This document shows, piece after piece, positions 12,561 through 22,969 of a DNA stretch of 64,000 nucleotides. Position 1 is the first letter of the stretch. Each line of letters begins with the position of its first letter. A model generated the notes under the pieces. That model worked only from the letters and a program-made list of their open reading frames with translations, was not told the DNA's origin and ran no database searches. The DNA comes from Gamarada debralockiae (lineage: Eukaryota > Ascomycota > Leotiomycetes > Helotiales > Hyphodiscaceae). The position numbers were made by a program, and so were the translations under genes. The stretch is taken from NCBI GenBank assembly GCA_002803225.1, contig NXFV01000710.1:1-64000 (forward strand), read 5' to 3'.

Positions 12561-13860
12561 ATTTGTCTACTTTGGTCAAGATAGTAGACAATTAATCAAT
12601 CAACTGAGAAAGATCTTCGAATGCAACCACACAAATACACACCAATAATCAAAGCTACTATTCTCGTTCTCGTGCGTCGATTGCCTTCACCTCTCGATGA
12701 GCTCTGTTCAATTTTCCAAAAATTTCAGACGCAAGTGCAGGGATCTTTATTTTTAGAATTGCGCCATTTCGGCAGATTGTTCACCGGTTCCGTTTAAGGC
12801 AACGGACCTTTTTGATAACCCACGAGACGACCATTGAAGCTCGAAGCGCTGGCGATGTGATGATATGGAGGCATGAAATTATTGAGGATGTGACGATACA
12901 TGTGATGTAGCAGAGGGCATGAGATATTGGAAGTTGAGGCAGACGCCCCTTCAGATCGAGTGAGGGATTAGAGATTCCGGAAGACGTTGAGGGGGAATCG
13001 TAAAATCAATCCAGTGTGAAATCTGATATCGGCACGATCCTATGTGGGACTCAAAGCGAGAGTGATATCAAAGTCTTGTCCAGACTTTCGAGTGGGATCA
13101 ATAGGCTATGTAAGAATAATCACTTTGTCGCCAAGATTGGTAAGCCTTTCATCTCCTCTTCCCCATCAAGAACATCGCAACAAGCTTTCAAAAGCATCAT
13201 TTCCAAATCAAGCATCCCATCCCCTTCTCCAGAGTCAAAGTTCCTCTTTAGATCAAACATCAAATTGCTTCAATGTTCTCCATCCCACATTCGGTACCGG
13301 AGCGCCTGCTCGCTATCGTCTCTCCATAAAATCCCGAGCGCCAAACGCCCTTTAGCGAATGGTCCAAACCCCTGAACACCTATCTCACCATCCCTGCGTG
13401 GTTTCCCCCGGGCTCTCCAATTGGTTGTTCACTCATCGAAAACCTGCAAATCACCGCGAGGGAATCGCTTACGCTAGCTAGGAGAGGAATGGGCTATCCG
13501 CCAGACCCCTCTGGAGAAGCGTGGTTGGCAAGTGAGTTTTGCGAACCTGCACACGGCTGCGCAACGTGAGTGGTGGTTCAATTGTGCTTACAGCCGCCCA
13601 CCATGCACGCAGAGATGGTCAGCACGAACTACGACGCACACAAAAAGGTGCCCGCGGCCAAGATGGAAGCCATTTCTAGACCTCACTCCATACGTACATC
13701 TGTTCTCCAAGTGCACACTCCCTTTCCATTCACTGTTTCTCCGAAAACCAAAATCCCAAAATCGACGATAGACGATAGGCGATACGGGTTATCGACAGTC
13801 CCACATACGATCGGCTGAGGAAAGATTCGGTTGAAGATAACGAAAGGGAAATAGATCACG
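12561..13860. other. Intergenic, 1.3 kb, no supported gene
   Basis: Open frames around 13016-13375 and 13532-13818 overlap in several frames, lack recognisable domains and look like pyrimidine-rich promoter or leader DNA. The last 100 bases should be the leader of the BIM1-like gene. Confidence 0.4.
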
Positions 13861-14800
13861 ATGCGATTCTCGAGTTTGCCTGTTATCTGTTTGGCATTGA
13901 TAGGATTGGTGGAGGCACATACTGTTATTACATATCCGGGATGGAGAGGAGATAATTTGATCACAAACGATACTTTTCCTTATGGAATGCAATGGATGTA
14001 TCCTTGTGAGTATCTGTTTCCCAGTTACCAGTCAGGCTATCTGCAGGAGGAGAGGGGTGGAGAGAGGTATGGCAGAACTGGGAGCACAGAGGAGTTGTTG
14101 AGTTTAACATCCTCGATATCCTTCATGTTCTCCCAGCCTTGCCACCTCTTCCCTCCGTCCCAGTCCCTCCTGGCACATCTCCCCATGCTGAACATAGCTA
14201 ACACCTTCCTCACAGGCGGCGGCATGCCAACAACAACAAACCGAACGAAATGGCCCATAGGCGGCGGAGCAATCGCCCTACAACCCGGCTGGTTCCAAGG
14301 CCACGCCACAGCGTTCTTCTACATGAACTTGGGATTTGGAACAGATGGACCAGATGCTGGACCACCTAACATGTCGTTCCCAATGGTACCAGTCTTCCAA
14401 ATCGTTGGCCCGAGCAAGAATCCTTATCCAGGCACTTTCTGCTTGCCTCAAGTGCCGCTGCCGGCGAATACGACAGTCAAGGTTGGCGATAATGCGACAA
14501 TTCAGGTTGTGGAGACGGCTATTCATGGAGCTGCGCTGTACTCTGTAAGTTTGGTCTTTACTCCCGGGAAAGGGAGAGGGAAGGAGAAAGAGGCTAACAA
14601 ACTCAAAGTGCGTAGACATAACCTTCGCAGATCCCAAAGACGTCGCCGAAGTAAACAGTTCGAACTGCTTCAACTCCACGGACATATCCTTCAATAACGT
14701 CTACTCAATCGCGACTGGGACCACTTCGTCAGCCACACGAACACTAGCATCAGTCTCATTATTACCACTCGTCATGGGGCTCATGTACGCCCTCCTATAG
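13861..14800 (+). CDS. BIM1-like (X325) LPMO-related copper protein, GPI-anchored
   Basis: Three exons (13861-14005, 14216-14544, 14609-14800) give 221 aa. A signal peptide ends at ...LVEA, leaving His20 as residue 1 of the mature chain (HTVITYPGWRG), as needed for a histidine brace. The first splice creates MYPCGGGMP, a hallmark of this family, which supports the unusually long 210-nt intron. The second brace histidine is probably in WFQGHATAFF, with an Asp near CVDITFAD. The C-terminus has a Ser/Thr stretch and a hydrophobic tail ending VMGLMYALL, a GPI-anchor signal. The X325/BIM1 family resembles lytic polysaccharide monooxygenases but has been tied to copper acquisition rather than polysaccharide cleavage; which applies here is not visible. 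It is intact. Confidence 0.9.
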
Positions 14801-15409
14801 TCCCCGATTATAGGACATGTTTTTGCTTTTGTAGATATTTCTCTTCTAGGCTGTATATTCCTGGCGTTGGAAAGCGGAATGGGGTTGGTTTCTATTTAGG
14901 GAGGAACAAGCCTCGGCCTATACTATTATTTGGTTGTAATTCCATTTTGGCCAGCGGACAGCTTACAGGGCTGAGCTGGATTATGAAGAGATGAAGAAGG
15001 ATGAAGAAATGTGGAAGAAGGGGGAGAACCCGATCGATCATTAGCATCATACGGCGTTTCAAAGGATACCTCCAAATAAACCAAGTCAAACAAAACTTGC
15101 GCGTACAATGTAAAGTATCGGCTGTGACCGCCACCACCCGACGAGGAATGTCTAATATCGGGTTCTAGTCACCAATTAGCAAAAAATATGAAATCAATGC
15201 ACATCATGAATTTGCAAAATCAAAGATATTAAGTTTTGCAGTTATTCTTCTGTTCAAACTTTATGGAATAGTATTGAGAGATAGGCAGCACCATTTCAAC
15301 AGGAATGAAAAATAAAGGAGAACAAGAGAACATCTGAGATGTTACCTCGGAGTTCCAACAACTAGCTTCCCAAATTTTGCACCTCTCAAAGCAATCATTC
15401 AGGATTCAG
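14801..15409. other. Convergent intergenic region, no gene
   Basis: This 0.6-kb region lies between the BIM1-like gene and the end of the alpha/beta-hydrolase remnant. It becomes AT-rich around 15180-15340. No domain-bearing frame is seen. Confidence 0.4.
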
Positions 15410-16784
15410 TCACCCATCAATCACCCGCTGAAACCAATCATAAACAGCCAGGTTCCGCAACCTACACTTGCCCATGCCCGCATGTCCCACCGCACTCCCC
15501 ACATCAAACTCATAATAAGTAGCCCTCTTCCCTAACTTATCAGCCAACACCTTCTCCTGTCGCAAATAGAGCGCATCAGTTGCTGAATCCGCCGAAAAAC
15601 CCGGACCAGGGATCTTATCGATGAGACCCTCTAATGTGTACGCTTCGTAATTGTGTCATCCAATCAAAACGAGGCGTGGCATCGAACGCCCACATCCTTT
15701 ACTAGACAAACCACCAGAACTATGTTCCAGCGGTAGGAACGAGAGGTAGGTTTTAATGGCTGTGTTGAAGGCTCTGTTGTTGCCAGAGGCGAAGAGCTTG
15801 CTTAGAGCTTGCTTAGAGCTACGGAGATTCCTTGCTGGACTAAGCCGCCAAATTCGTTTAATCCATCTAGACAAATTATAGCTGTCAATCTATGCTCAAA
15901 AGCCGCAGCTCGAGCAGCCAAGAAGCCGCCAAATGAGACGCCGACGACAACGGTGGCCGAAGTGTCAACATCTGAGAGCGTGTGAGGTAATCCACGACTG
16001 GCGTAACGACTTTCTTCCACTGCGGGATGAAACCCAGATTTTGATAGTGGCGAGGAGAGTCTCGCCCGGGCCGTTTGTAAATGAGGACGTTCCAGCCGCG
16101 GGAGAGGGCGCCGATGTCCATTTGGTAATATAATTCTTCTTGGCCGCCGCCGTAGCCGCCTCCAACAATGATTGTGGTTTGCTCTGGTGGGCTGGGCCAG
16201 GGCGCGGTAATAGATTGTTGGGATGTCGAAAGCGGCTGCTTTTATCGTCACTCTCTTCTCGGGAATGGGCAAAAGTGCTAATGTTGAATTAAAAGTGGGG
16301 GTTTGCCGTGCCCATAGTGAATTGATATGGAGTTAGAAGGCTTTTGCTATGGAGGAAGAATCGGCGGAGCGGAAGTATGTGGAGGCTCGGAAGTAGGCAT
16401 CACAAGCAGACACAGGGGTTTTGGAAGAGTTGATTGATTGGGTGATGGTAAGCACGTTGTTAGCGAGGGTGTTGAAAGCGGAGTAGTAGGATTCGAAGTT
16501 TCGAGGGAGGATGAGGGAGGCTGCTGTCATGACTTCACCGATCTCTGCTCCACCTTAGGAAGCGGCTAAGAGGTCGTAGAGAATCTCGAAGTCAAAGTCG
16601 AGGTCGGGACTTAGTTGGACTGTGGTTGTGGTGGTGGTGATGCTTGTGTTTTTGGAGGTGGCGGTGGCGATGGATGTGAGCTGGAAGTGGTTTAGAATGG
16701 AGATATCAAGACGGCTCGCCTTGGGAGACTTACCTTGATGACAGCAAAGGAATAAAGAGGTATTAGCTTGAGAAGGAGCTCCAT
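15410..16784 (-). pseudogene. Decayed alpha/beta-hydrolase gene
   Basis: Fragments in all three minus-strand frames line up, in order, as one alpha/beta-hydrolase of the fungal family resembling 2,6-dihydropseudooxynicotine hydrolase. They include the start MELLLKLIPLYSFAVIK before an intron donor, then LPRNFESYYSAFNTLANNV, then TIIVGGGYGGGQEELYY. The nucleophile elbow GVSFGGF, ICLDGLNEFGG and a C-terminal block with YTLEGLIDKIPGPGF and the catalytic-His region VGSAVGHAG complete the order. Visible lesions are an in-frame TAA at 16555-16557, a TAA at 16333-16335, frameshifts near 16190 and 15975, an 11-bp tandem duplication at 15795-15816 and a further frame change near 15670. No functional enzyme can be made. 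The motif order is strong evidence for the family; the exact subfamily is less certain. Confidence 0.85.
15795..15816. repeat. 11-bp tandem duplication inside pseudogene
   Basis: The unit AGCTTGCTTAG occurs twice in direct succession. Removing one copy restores the hydrolase frame (minus-strand ISVALSKL continues as FASGNNRAFNTAIKTYL), so the duplication is itself a disrupting mutation. Confidence 0.85.
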
Positions 16785-17489
16785 GGAGTCGAGTATCACT
16801 AGACTGAGGATTACACGCAGTTCGATATCTTAATAGAGGAGATATGCTCAGAGATGTGTGGAATACGTTGATGAATGGGAAATGATGACAGGAAGGCGAC
16901 AGAAAGCAAAGTATATACACCACGTGGGTACAACTCGTCTTCAATTAAATTTTTTACGCACTGAATATGATGATTAGGTCTCCTGATCAGGTGTACTGAA
17001 CGTGATGAATACGTCGCCTAATTAAGCATTCGATTCGGAGCATCACTTGAGGTGAGCACAGCCAATCAAGACTCGATAGTACCACTTAGGACCACTTAGG
17101 ACCACTACCGCAGCTCTCATCCGCATCATCGTCAATCATCCACCTTCAGCTCGAGAAGAAGAAAGGAACAATAACAAATATAGAAACCTAAAGTTGCATC
17201 ATCCAATCAAGGAGTCATATGTCAAAAGTCCTGACTCCTCGGTCGGTGAACCAGCGGAATTGGGTTGAGGCAAAATTGCCTATAAAAAGAATATCAAGGT
17301 ACATCCTGCCTTTCCCACCTAACTTTCAGCTGAACTAAATCTCCAAGCCTTGCTCCCCTGATCAAACCACTGCACATTTACGTTCATACAGCCACCATCT
17401 GCTATACCATCAAGACAGCGAATAAGTCGCAGCAGCAGCCAGAGCATCAAAGATCCTCACTTTTGTATCTCCTTAAATCAAGTTTCAAG
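16785..17489. other. Divergent promoter region of two dead genes
   Basis: No gene is seen. A short direct repeat (CCACTTAGGACCACTTAGGACCACT) lies near 17081-17105. The region upstream of 17490 has an ordinary promoter and leader layout. Confidence 0.45.
17281..17288 (+). promoter_or_regulatory. TATA-like element
   Basis: TATAAAAA lies about 200 bp upstream of the ATG at 17490 and is followed by a C/T- and CA-rich leader. It suggests the secreted-protein gene downstream was once a normal strongly promoted gene. Confidence 0.4.
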
Positions 17490-18237
17490 ATGAAGTCATC
17501 ATCAACATTGATCTGTTTTTGTGTCCTGGCATTATCAGCCATTTCCTCGGCGACAAGATAAAAACCAGTGGTATTCCGCGACACTCCCTTTCGAACACCA
17601 CGCGCAATTCTCGAGACCTCGTCCTCACTTACCGAGAGACCTACTTCGACAAATTTGGCAATTTTTCATTAGTAACACAGCTCACAAAGGATCTCCTATT
17701 TGTAGTGTAAGTCACACTTTCCCCCGGCAGAGATTCATGCTGACGGGACGCAGTGGCGAAGAAGCTGGACCTAGTGTTGCTAAAGAATCACTCACTCTCT
17801 CAGCAATATGCATAGATGCTATACCACAGGAACCGCAAGCCTCTCAATACCGAGCTTCACAATCAACACAAATACTGCCACTACTAAAACGGAACTGGAG
17901 AACGATCCGCTTGATTTCATCGCAGAAGTCTTGGAGATTGCTTTGAAAGTCAATTTCGTAGGACTGTCGGGTCATTTTGAATTTGATATCGGGTTTGCTG
18001 GGGCAGGGACTTTCACTCTTCCTTTGTATGATCCGGAAGCGCCTTTGAACCATCTTCTAAGTTCTACCCATTCCGAAATGGTGATGCTTCTCTGACAGAA
18101 TGTATAGCTTGACGGGAACGAACTTGGATTCGACTTTTTCAATTGATCTGATCATCACTGTCAAAAATCCGCACAACGTTTTTGTGAAATTCGTTGCAAA
18201 TACCCTTAAACCTATTTTACTACTTAAAACCGCTTAA
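17490..18237 (+). pseudogene. Broken secreted-protein gene, unknown family
   Basis: An ATG at 17490 opens a convincing signal peptide (MKSSSTLICFCVLALSAISSA), but the frame stops at TAA 17559-17561. Coding-like sequence continues in another frame (GDKIKTSGIPRHSL... to about 17710). After an apparent intron it resumes in further frames: SIPSFTINTNTATTKTEL, NFVGLSGHFEFDIGFAGAG, and finally YSLTGTNLDSTFSIDLIITV to a stop at 18235-18237. At least two frame changes cannot be explained by plausible introns. I do not recognise the family; the beta-strand-like, LEA2-like look of the last part is only an impression. A mis-modelled multi-exon gene is possible but less likely. Confidence 0.6.
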
Positions 18238-18512
18238 TAACTCTGTTCTAAACCCCTATCAACCTTACCTGGTATACGGGGAGTGATAGGGGGGCAGAAC
18301 TAATAGCCGACGCGTCTTGGGCAGTCAGCTAACGTGACTCCCGAGCCTAACGTAGCCAGGACGTATCCCCTAAGCTTAAGGAGATTAAGGCCCAGGTTAA
18401 AGGCCTTATAGACCTAGTCAAGCAACCTATAGGCCATGTATTATACTCAGACGCCCTTAGGGGCAAGGGAGGCCTTCTAAGTATAGGGCTAGCTAGCGCT
18501 CAACTATATATC
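18238..18512. other. Possible transposon-derived sequence beside an LTR
   Basis: The base composition changes abruptly from the preceding gene remnant. One plus-strand frame (about 18360-18540) reads as a coherent lysine-rich stretch (KLKEIKAQVKGLIDLVKQP) that could derive from a retroelement or other coding DNA. This is not enough to name it. Confidence 0.3.
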
Positions 18513-18905
18513 TGTGACAGCTCGATGAAATGGAGTCTCACGCATTGAGAACTCTTCGAAGAAGTGCTATATTGTACAAAAATACAAAGCTAAGGAGAGA
18601 AGGAAAAGGGTTATGAGTACACGACCTAATATATCTAGAGGGCGCGCTAATGCGCTTTTTGCCCTGATTGTAAGAGCTTTTCGGACCTTTTCCGACTGCG
18701 CCGCGAAGTACCCGACCGTGCGATTCTATATCCGGTCTCTGAAAGGGATTTACTTGAGAGCTGATGGATTTATCTTGCCCCGTTGCAGTAGGAGGGGCGC
18801 TGCCGGGGCTCTCGAGGGGCGCGCTCCTTAGACGTAAGAGAGGAATCCCTGGCCTTGTGGATCTGACGTACACGTGATCAGGTGATATTCGCCAGAACTG
18901 TCACA
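18513..18905. mobile_element. Candidate solo LTR (393 bp)
   Basis: The segment begins TGTGACAG and ends CTGTCACA, an exact 8-bp inverted match of the TG...CA type that bounds LTRs. The length of 393 bp is in the LTR range. Read on the minus strand it has a T-rich pyrimidine tract and TATTTTTGTACAATATAG near its end. No matching target-site duplication is seen (ATATC before, CCAGC after), and no second LTR or polymerase lies nearby, so it may be one end of a larger lost element. Confidence 0.5.
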
Positions 18906-19729
18906 CCAGCCGAACAGTATATCCCTCTTCTCGTCCGGATTCAATGAGATCAGCCCTTCAAATAAAGAGACAAGCAATCTTACACCGCCAATCAGATACT
19001 GACTGCTAGCACTACCAAGAACAGGGCGTAAATACTCTGCATCTCCCCCTTATCTGCTCAGAGCCGAAGCATGTTACTAGGTGAGTCAGCTTTCATTATC
19101 TGATTTCCAACCTGTTTCACGTTTTAAAGCCTCGACCGAGTGATCGTCTAGTGACACTCTAAAATTGGTCTAGAATTATCTTACCGCCGAGCTAACAAAG
19201 CCACGCCCTCCCCCCCCTCTCCCAAAAAACAAAACACCACCTTCCCATGAGGAACTTGATCCCTTCATGAATGTAACCCAGAGAGCGTAAGTATTTCCAA
19301 GAATATAACTACAAATTGTAAAGAATGCTGAGATCTGGCTTTGATAGCCCATGTTTATAAAAAGGCTATTGATTCATATCATCTACGGGTATTTCGCTGG
19401 AAGAGATTGTGCACAATCTGGTGCCGTGCCCCAGAGTACTTAAATTTGAACGACTCCGCCAGATCCTCTTATCACGCAGACTTTCTTGTAGTCAGAATCC
19501 ATATATATTTTGATTTTGACAATACCTGCCGTCATTATTCCAGTGGACGGAGTACTAGATGTGTTCCCAGACAAATGAGTAATTTTAAAACTAATAATCT
19601 TCTTTTATATACCTAGATCTTCAGTAATTTTTATATTTTAATTATAGCTTTTGTACTTTTCTTTTAGCTGAAGGCTATATGCAAAGTTTTTGAGTCGAAT
19701 TGTATTTGGTATTGCTAGTCCAAGAGTGA
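18906..19729. other. AT-rich intergenic region
   Basis: No gene or RNA is recognised. AT content rises sharply from about 19300 to 19720, with long A/T stretches that could be old transposon sequence degraded by RIP. Confidence 0.4.
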
Positions 19730-22700
19730 TTACTCTGAAACTCCGTTTTCTAAGTCGAACCCTTCTTTATCTACAATGCCCCTGCTCTTCCAGGATGTAA
19801 AAAGACATTTTTGCTCTTCATAGGTGAAACCTCTCCACATGTTAAGATCCAAGTGCGTCATTTCTTTTAACGTCGATACTTCATCTTCCGTCGGGTCTCC
19901 TTGTCTAACTGCATTCCTATCAATAAGTTCCTGCAATACTTTAGCCCGCATAGGAAACCAGTATTCCACAACGTCTCTTAGTGAGAGTGTCCAGCCTTTC
20001 TCTTTGGCAAATTCAATAATACCGTCAGAGCCGACGTCAATATAGATGCCCTTGAATACCTCTTTTCGTTCCGTTCCGACTTGGGGGTGAACCTGAATTA
20101 CTTCTTGGCCATTGTTATTTCTATATCGAGGTCCAAATCTGAGCCAAAAATATGGCGAAGCTCCATAGAGGAGAAAAACTCTAACTAGTGGCTCCGTAAT
20201 TTCATAGCTGCTACGCCAGATTGAGGTTTTCGTCATAAATGTCCAAAGGATTCTCTGCCAACACGAGGCGTCTCCTGAGAAACCGCCGCGAGAATTGGCA
20301 GATATGCCATTCTCAAAACAATGCGCAAGGGTTTTCACCAGGCGATCCGTTGACACACAGGAATTGTGGGCCATTGTAAAAGCAAATCCCAGCATTTCGT
20401 CACGTTCGAGATGCCGTTGATGTGGTTCCACCGCACCGTCTGCTGTATTCCTCAAGTAGTATTCATACAATCCGTACTGTATTGCGTAGAAACGAATGTG
20501 CGTTGACGGGTGGCAATCGGTAATTACACATGAATCCACAACTATATAGGTAGGTTCCCATGATATAGGTATGTGGACAGTAATTGATCCCATTCTCTCA
20601 GCTGTAACGTGCGCGGTGACCACACGGGCAAGTTGATCAAGGAAACTGCAGAAGCGAGTCGGTCCAGGGTGCTCCGAATCAGAAAACAAATCCATGCAAA
20701 GCCCTAGATCGCTATGAAATTGGGTATCATAGTAGGTGCCATCTTCTGGTCTAACTGATTTTAGTTCTGCTAGTAAACTTTGACAGTGAAAGTCAACAAT
20801 ATCGAAGCCCACAAGATGAGTCGCCATTTTTTCCTCGATGTCTTTCTTTTGAAGGAACTCAGATAGCGAGCGATGGATGAATTTGACAAATTCTTTCCGG
20901 AAGGCAATCCCGGAGTTCCTAGGCAGAGAAACGATATCGAGGAAGCCTTTGCACCGCGCATATATTTGTTTCCGTGATCGCTTCAACCTCTGCAGCATGT
21001 CTTCCTCGCTCATCTCGCGAATAGGCCGTTTAATGGCGAAGTCTGGGTCATCTTGAAAATCTTCCAGGAAGGAATATTGTGTTAATGTCAAATCAACATT
21101 ATCACTCCAGTCCGGACGACACATCACGATCGCCAGTGTTCGGATGGCATTCCTGCAATCGATCGGATGACTACGCTTCGTCATCGAATCAAATATGAAC
21201 TGAAAAAGGCCATCCAGCTCAACAGGAAGTGCGTCGATCTTTTTCTCTAGATCCTGAATTCGGTCTTCGGAAAGTAACCCTTGTTCAAGAGTTCTTACGG
21301 CAAGAGAAACCCACAAAAAAACGCCTTCGGATTTTGTAATTATTTGTTCTTGCAGTTTGGCCAGTGTTTCAGTGCCCTTTCCAACAGACTGAAAGTCTTC
21401 ATTTGCCGCTAGCGTGTCCTTGACGAATATTGCAATGTCGTATCGAGTCAACTCGTGAAGCCGTATCTTCGGGCATTTGGAAAATCGCTCCTGAAATATC
21501 AGCTCCTCTCTGCTGGATACGCATATCTTTATATCAGCTGGCCTCCCTGATACCCAGCTGAAAAGCCGGCGAATCATTTCGGCATGGTCTCCTTCAAATT
21601 CGTCAAGGCCATCAATAAAGAAGACAAACTTGCGTTTGTCGTAGACAGCCTTCTGGTGTATGATGCGGTCATAGACTTGTTGAACCTCGCGTTCATCAAA
21701 CTGGATCCTACGCTGGTATTTGGCGCTTTCCCATTGCTTAGGGAAAGTTTCCTGAATTAGCTCAGGGGATTGATCAAGAATGCAATGTAAAAGACATCGG
21801 AGAAGACCCTTCAGTGACTTTTGAAACTCAGTTCCCGGCCTCCAGAAGAAAAATTGGGCAAAGATAAGCTGCTTCTCGCCAGACCAGACCTTGGCAAGCT
21901 TCTTAGTTCGAGGGTGTTGACAGAGATATTTCATCAGCGTCGACTTTCCCGCGCCAGGCTTTCCGGACACGTGAAAAATGCCAGTGCCATTCTCCAGCCA
22001 GTTGACGAAGCTATCCCTAGCTTGCAAACGCAATTGATAATTCTCTTGGTCACGATAACGATCGCCGTTGCCGCCTGTGTCGATTGCATCACAACCGTCT
22101 AATTCGTCTTCACTATACTCCGAATTGCCATAGCTGCCTGTGTCGGCTGCATTACCTTCTGATTCGTCCTCACTGTACTCCGAATCGTCATCCGCTTTCC
22201 CTAGAATCCAGCTGAAAGTTTTCAAGTGGGCTTCCTTAACGTCGTCAAATCTGTCATTCATCTTCTCAAATCTCAGGCCATCAAGAATGAGGTTTTGGTA
22301 TGATTTCGTGAGTACCTGGTCAGAGAGGTTCAAAATAGAACGAATTTGATCCAGGTCTTCCGAACTGAGATGTTTAGCATCTAGTGACGAGCGGAGCACA
22401 TCTACATTCTGCTGAAGGCAAGCTAATTCCTTTTCTTGGTAGTCCCCAGAGCGCATGACCTGATCGAGTCGCTGAAGAGTTTCCGACCTAGAGCCCAATG
22501 TGAGTTTTGTGTCTAGATTGATTTGGGATATTTGGGCTAACCTGGCAGTGCTTGTTAGTTGAAGGTGCAACTGCTGCCGATATTTTTCAAGCTTCTTTTC
22601 GAGCTCAGTCTTTTCTTTCTTCTTCCAGATGTTTCGCCAAACAGCTCTCACGCTCTCCTTTGTAGAGCCTGCCTTTCTCGCCTTAAGGTCCTTGAGAAGG

Positions 22701-22969
22701 TCCAGAAGGTCCTGTGACAACCGTGCGCATTCTACAGCTAAGTGGTTCAAATTGCGCTCATCATCTGTCCTCTGCGGTTTTGATTTCATGGATTTCAGAC
22801 TCAGGGCCAAATAATTCACCTTGTCGGTGATGAATTCGAGATCATGATTCTCTGACGTGGCTCCGCTCTTAGAGCTGTGTATATCTCGGGCGACGGAAAC
22901 GATCTCGAAACCAAAGTCGATAAATGTGATTATATTGCCCGCAAGGCCAATGGCTGTGAAGGGGTCCAT
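19730..22969 (-). CDS. NACHT domain STAND protein without C-terminal repeats
   Basis: A single exon of 1079 aa when started at the ATG at 22969 (MDPFTAIGLAGNIITFIDFGF), the standard start of this fungal family; an upstream in-frame ATG at 23059 would add 30 atypical residues. An N-terminal helical STAND domain (about 1-110) is followed by a charged coiled-coil-prone region to about 250. An acidic internal duplication covers residues 263-303. The NACHT ATPase has Walker A SGKPGAGKST at about 335-344 and Walker B FVFFIDGLDEFEG at about 448-460. The C-terminal 400 residues show no ankyrin, WD40 or TPR pattern that I can see. Such proteins are presumed signalling ATPases in non-self recognition. 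The frame is fully open, so the gene looks functional. Confidence 0.88.
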   Translation of the reverse strand: MDPFTAIGLAGNIITFIDFGFEIVSVARDIHSSKSGATSENHDLEFITDKVNYLALSLKSMKSKPQRTDDERNLNHLAVECARLSQDLLDLLKDLKARKAGSTKESVRAVWRNIWKKKEKTELEKKLEKYRQQLHLQLTSTARLAQISQINLDTKLTLGSRSETLQRLDQVMRSGDYQEKELACLQQNVDVLRSSLDAKHLSSEDLDQIRSILNLSDQVLTKSYQNLILDGLRFEKMNDRFDDVKEAHLKTFSWILGKADDDSEYSEDESEGNAADTGSYGNSEYSEDELDGCDAIDTGGNGDRYRDQENYQLRLQARDSFVNWLENGTGIFHVSGKPGAGKSTLMKYLCQHPRTKKLAKVWSGEKQLIFAQFFFWRPGTEFQKSLKGLLRCLLHCILDQSPELIQETFPKQWESAKYQRRIQFDEREVQQVYDRIIHQKAVYDKRKFVFFIDGLDEFEGDHAEMIRRLFSWVSGRPADIKICVSSREELIFQERFSKCPKIRLHELTRYDIAIFVKDTLAANEDFQSVGKGTETLAKLQEQIITKSEGVFLWVSLAVRTLEQGLLSEDRIQDLEKKIDALPVELDGLFQFIFDSMTKRSHPIDCRNAIRTLAIVMCRPDWSDNVDLTLTQYSFLEDFQDDPDFAIKRPIREMSEEDMLQRLKRSRKQIYARCKGFLDIVSLPRNSGIAFRKEFVKFIHRSLSEFLQKKDIEEKMATHLVGFDIVDFHCQSLLAELKSVRPEDGTYYDTQFHSDLGLCMDLFSDSEHPGPTRFCSFLDQLARVVTAHVTAERMGSITVHIPISWEPTYIVVDSCVITDCHPSTHIRFYAIQYGLYEYYLRNTADGAVEPHQRHLERDEMLGFAFTMAHNSCVSTDRLVKTLAHCFENGISANSRGGFSGDASCWQRILWTFMTKTSIWRSSYEITEPLVRVFLLYGASPYFWLRFGPRYRNNNGQEVIQVHPQVGTERKEVFKGIYIDVGSDGIIEFAKEKGWTLSLRDVVEYWFPMRAKVLQELIDRNAVRQGDPTEDEVSTLKEMTHLDLNMWRGFTYEEQKCLFTSWKSRGIVDKEGFDLENGVSE

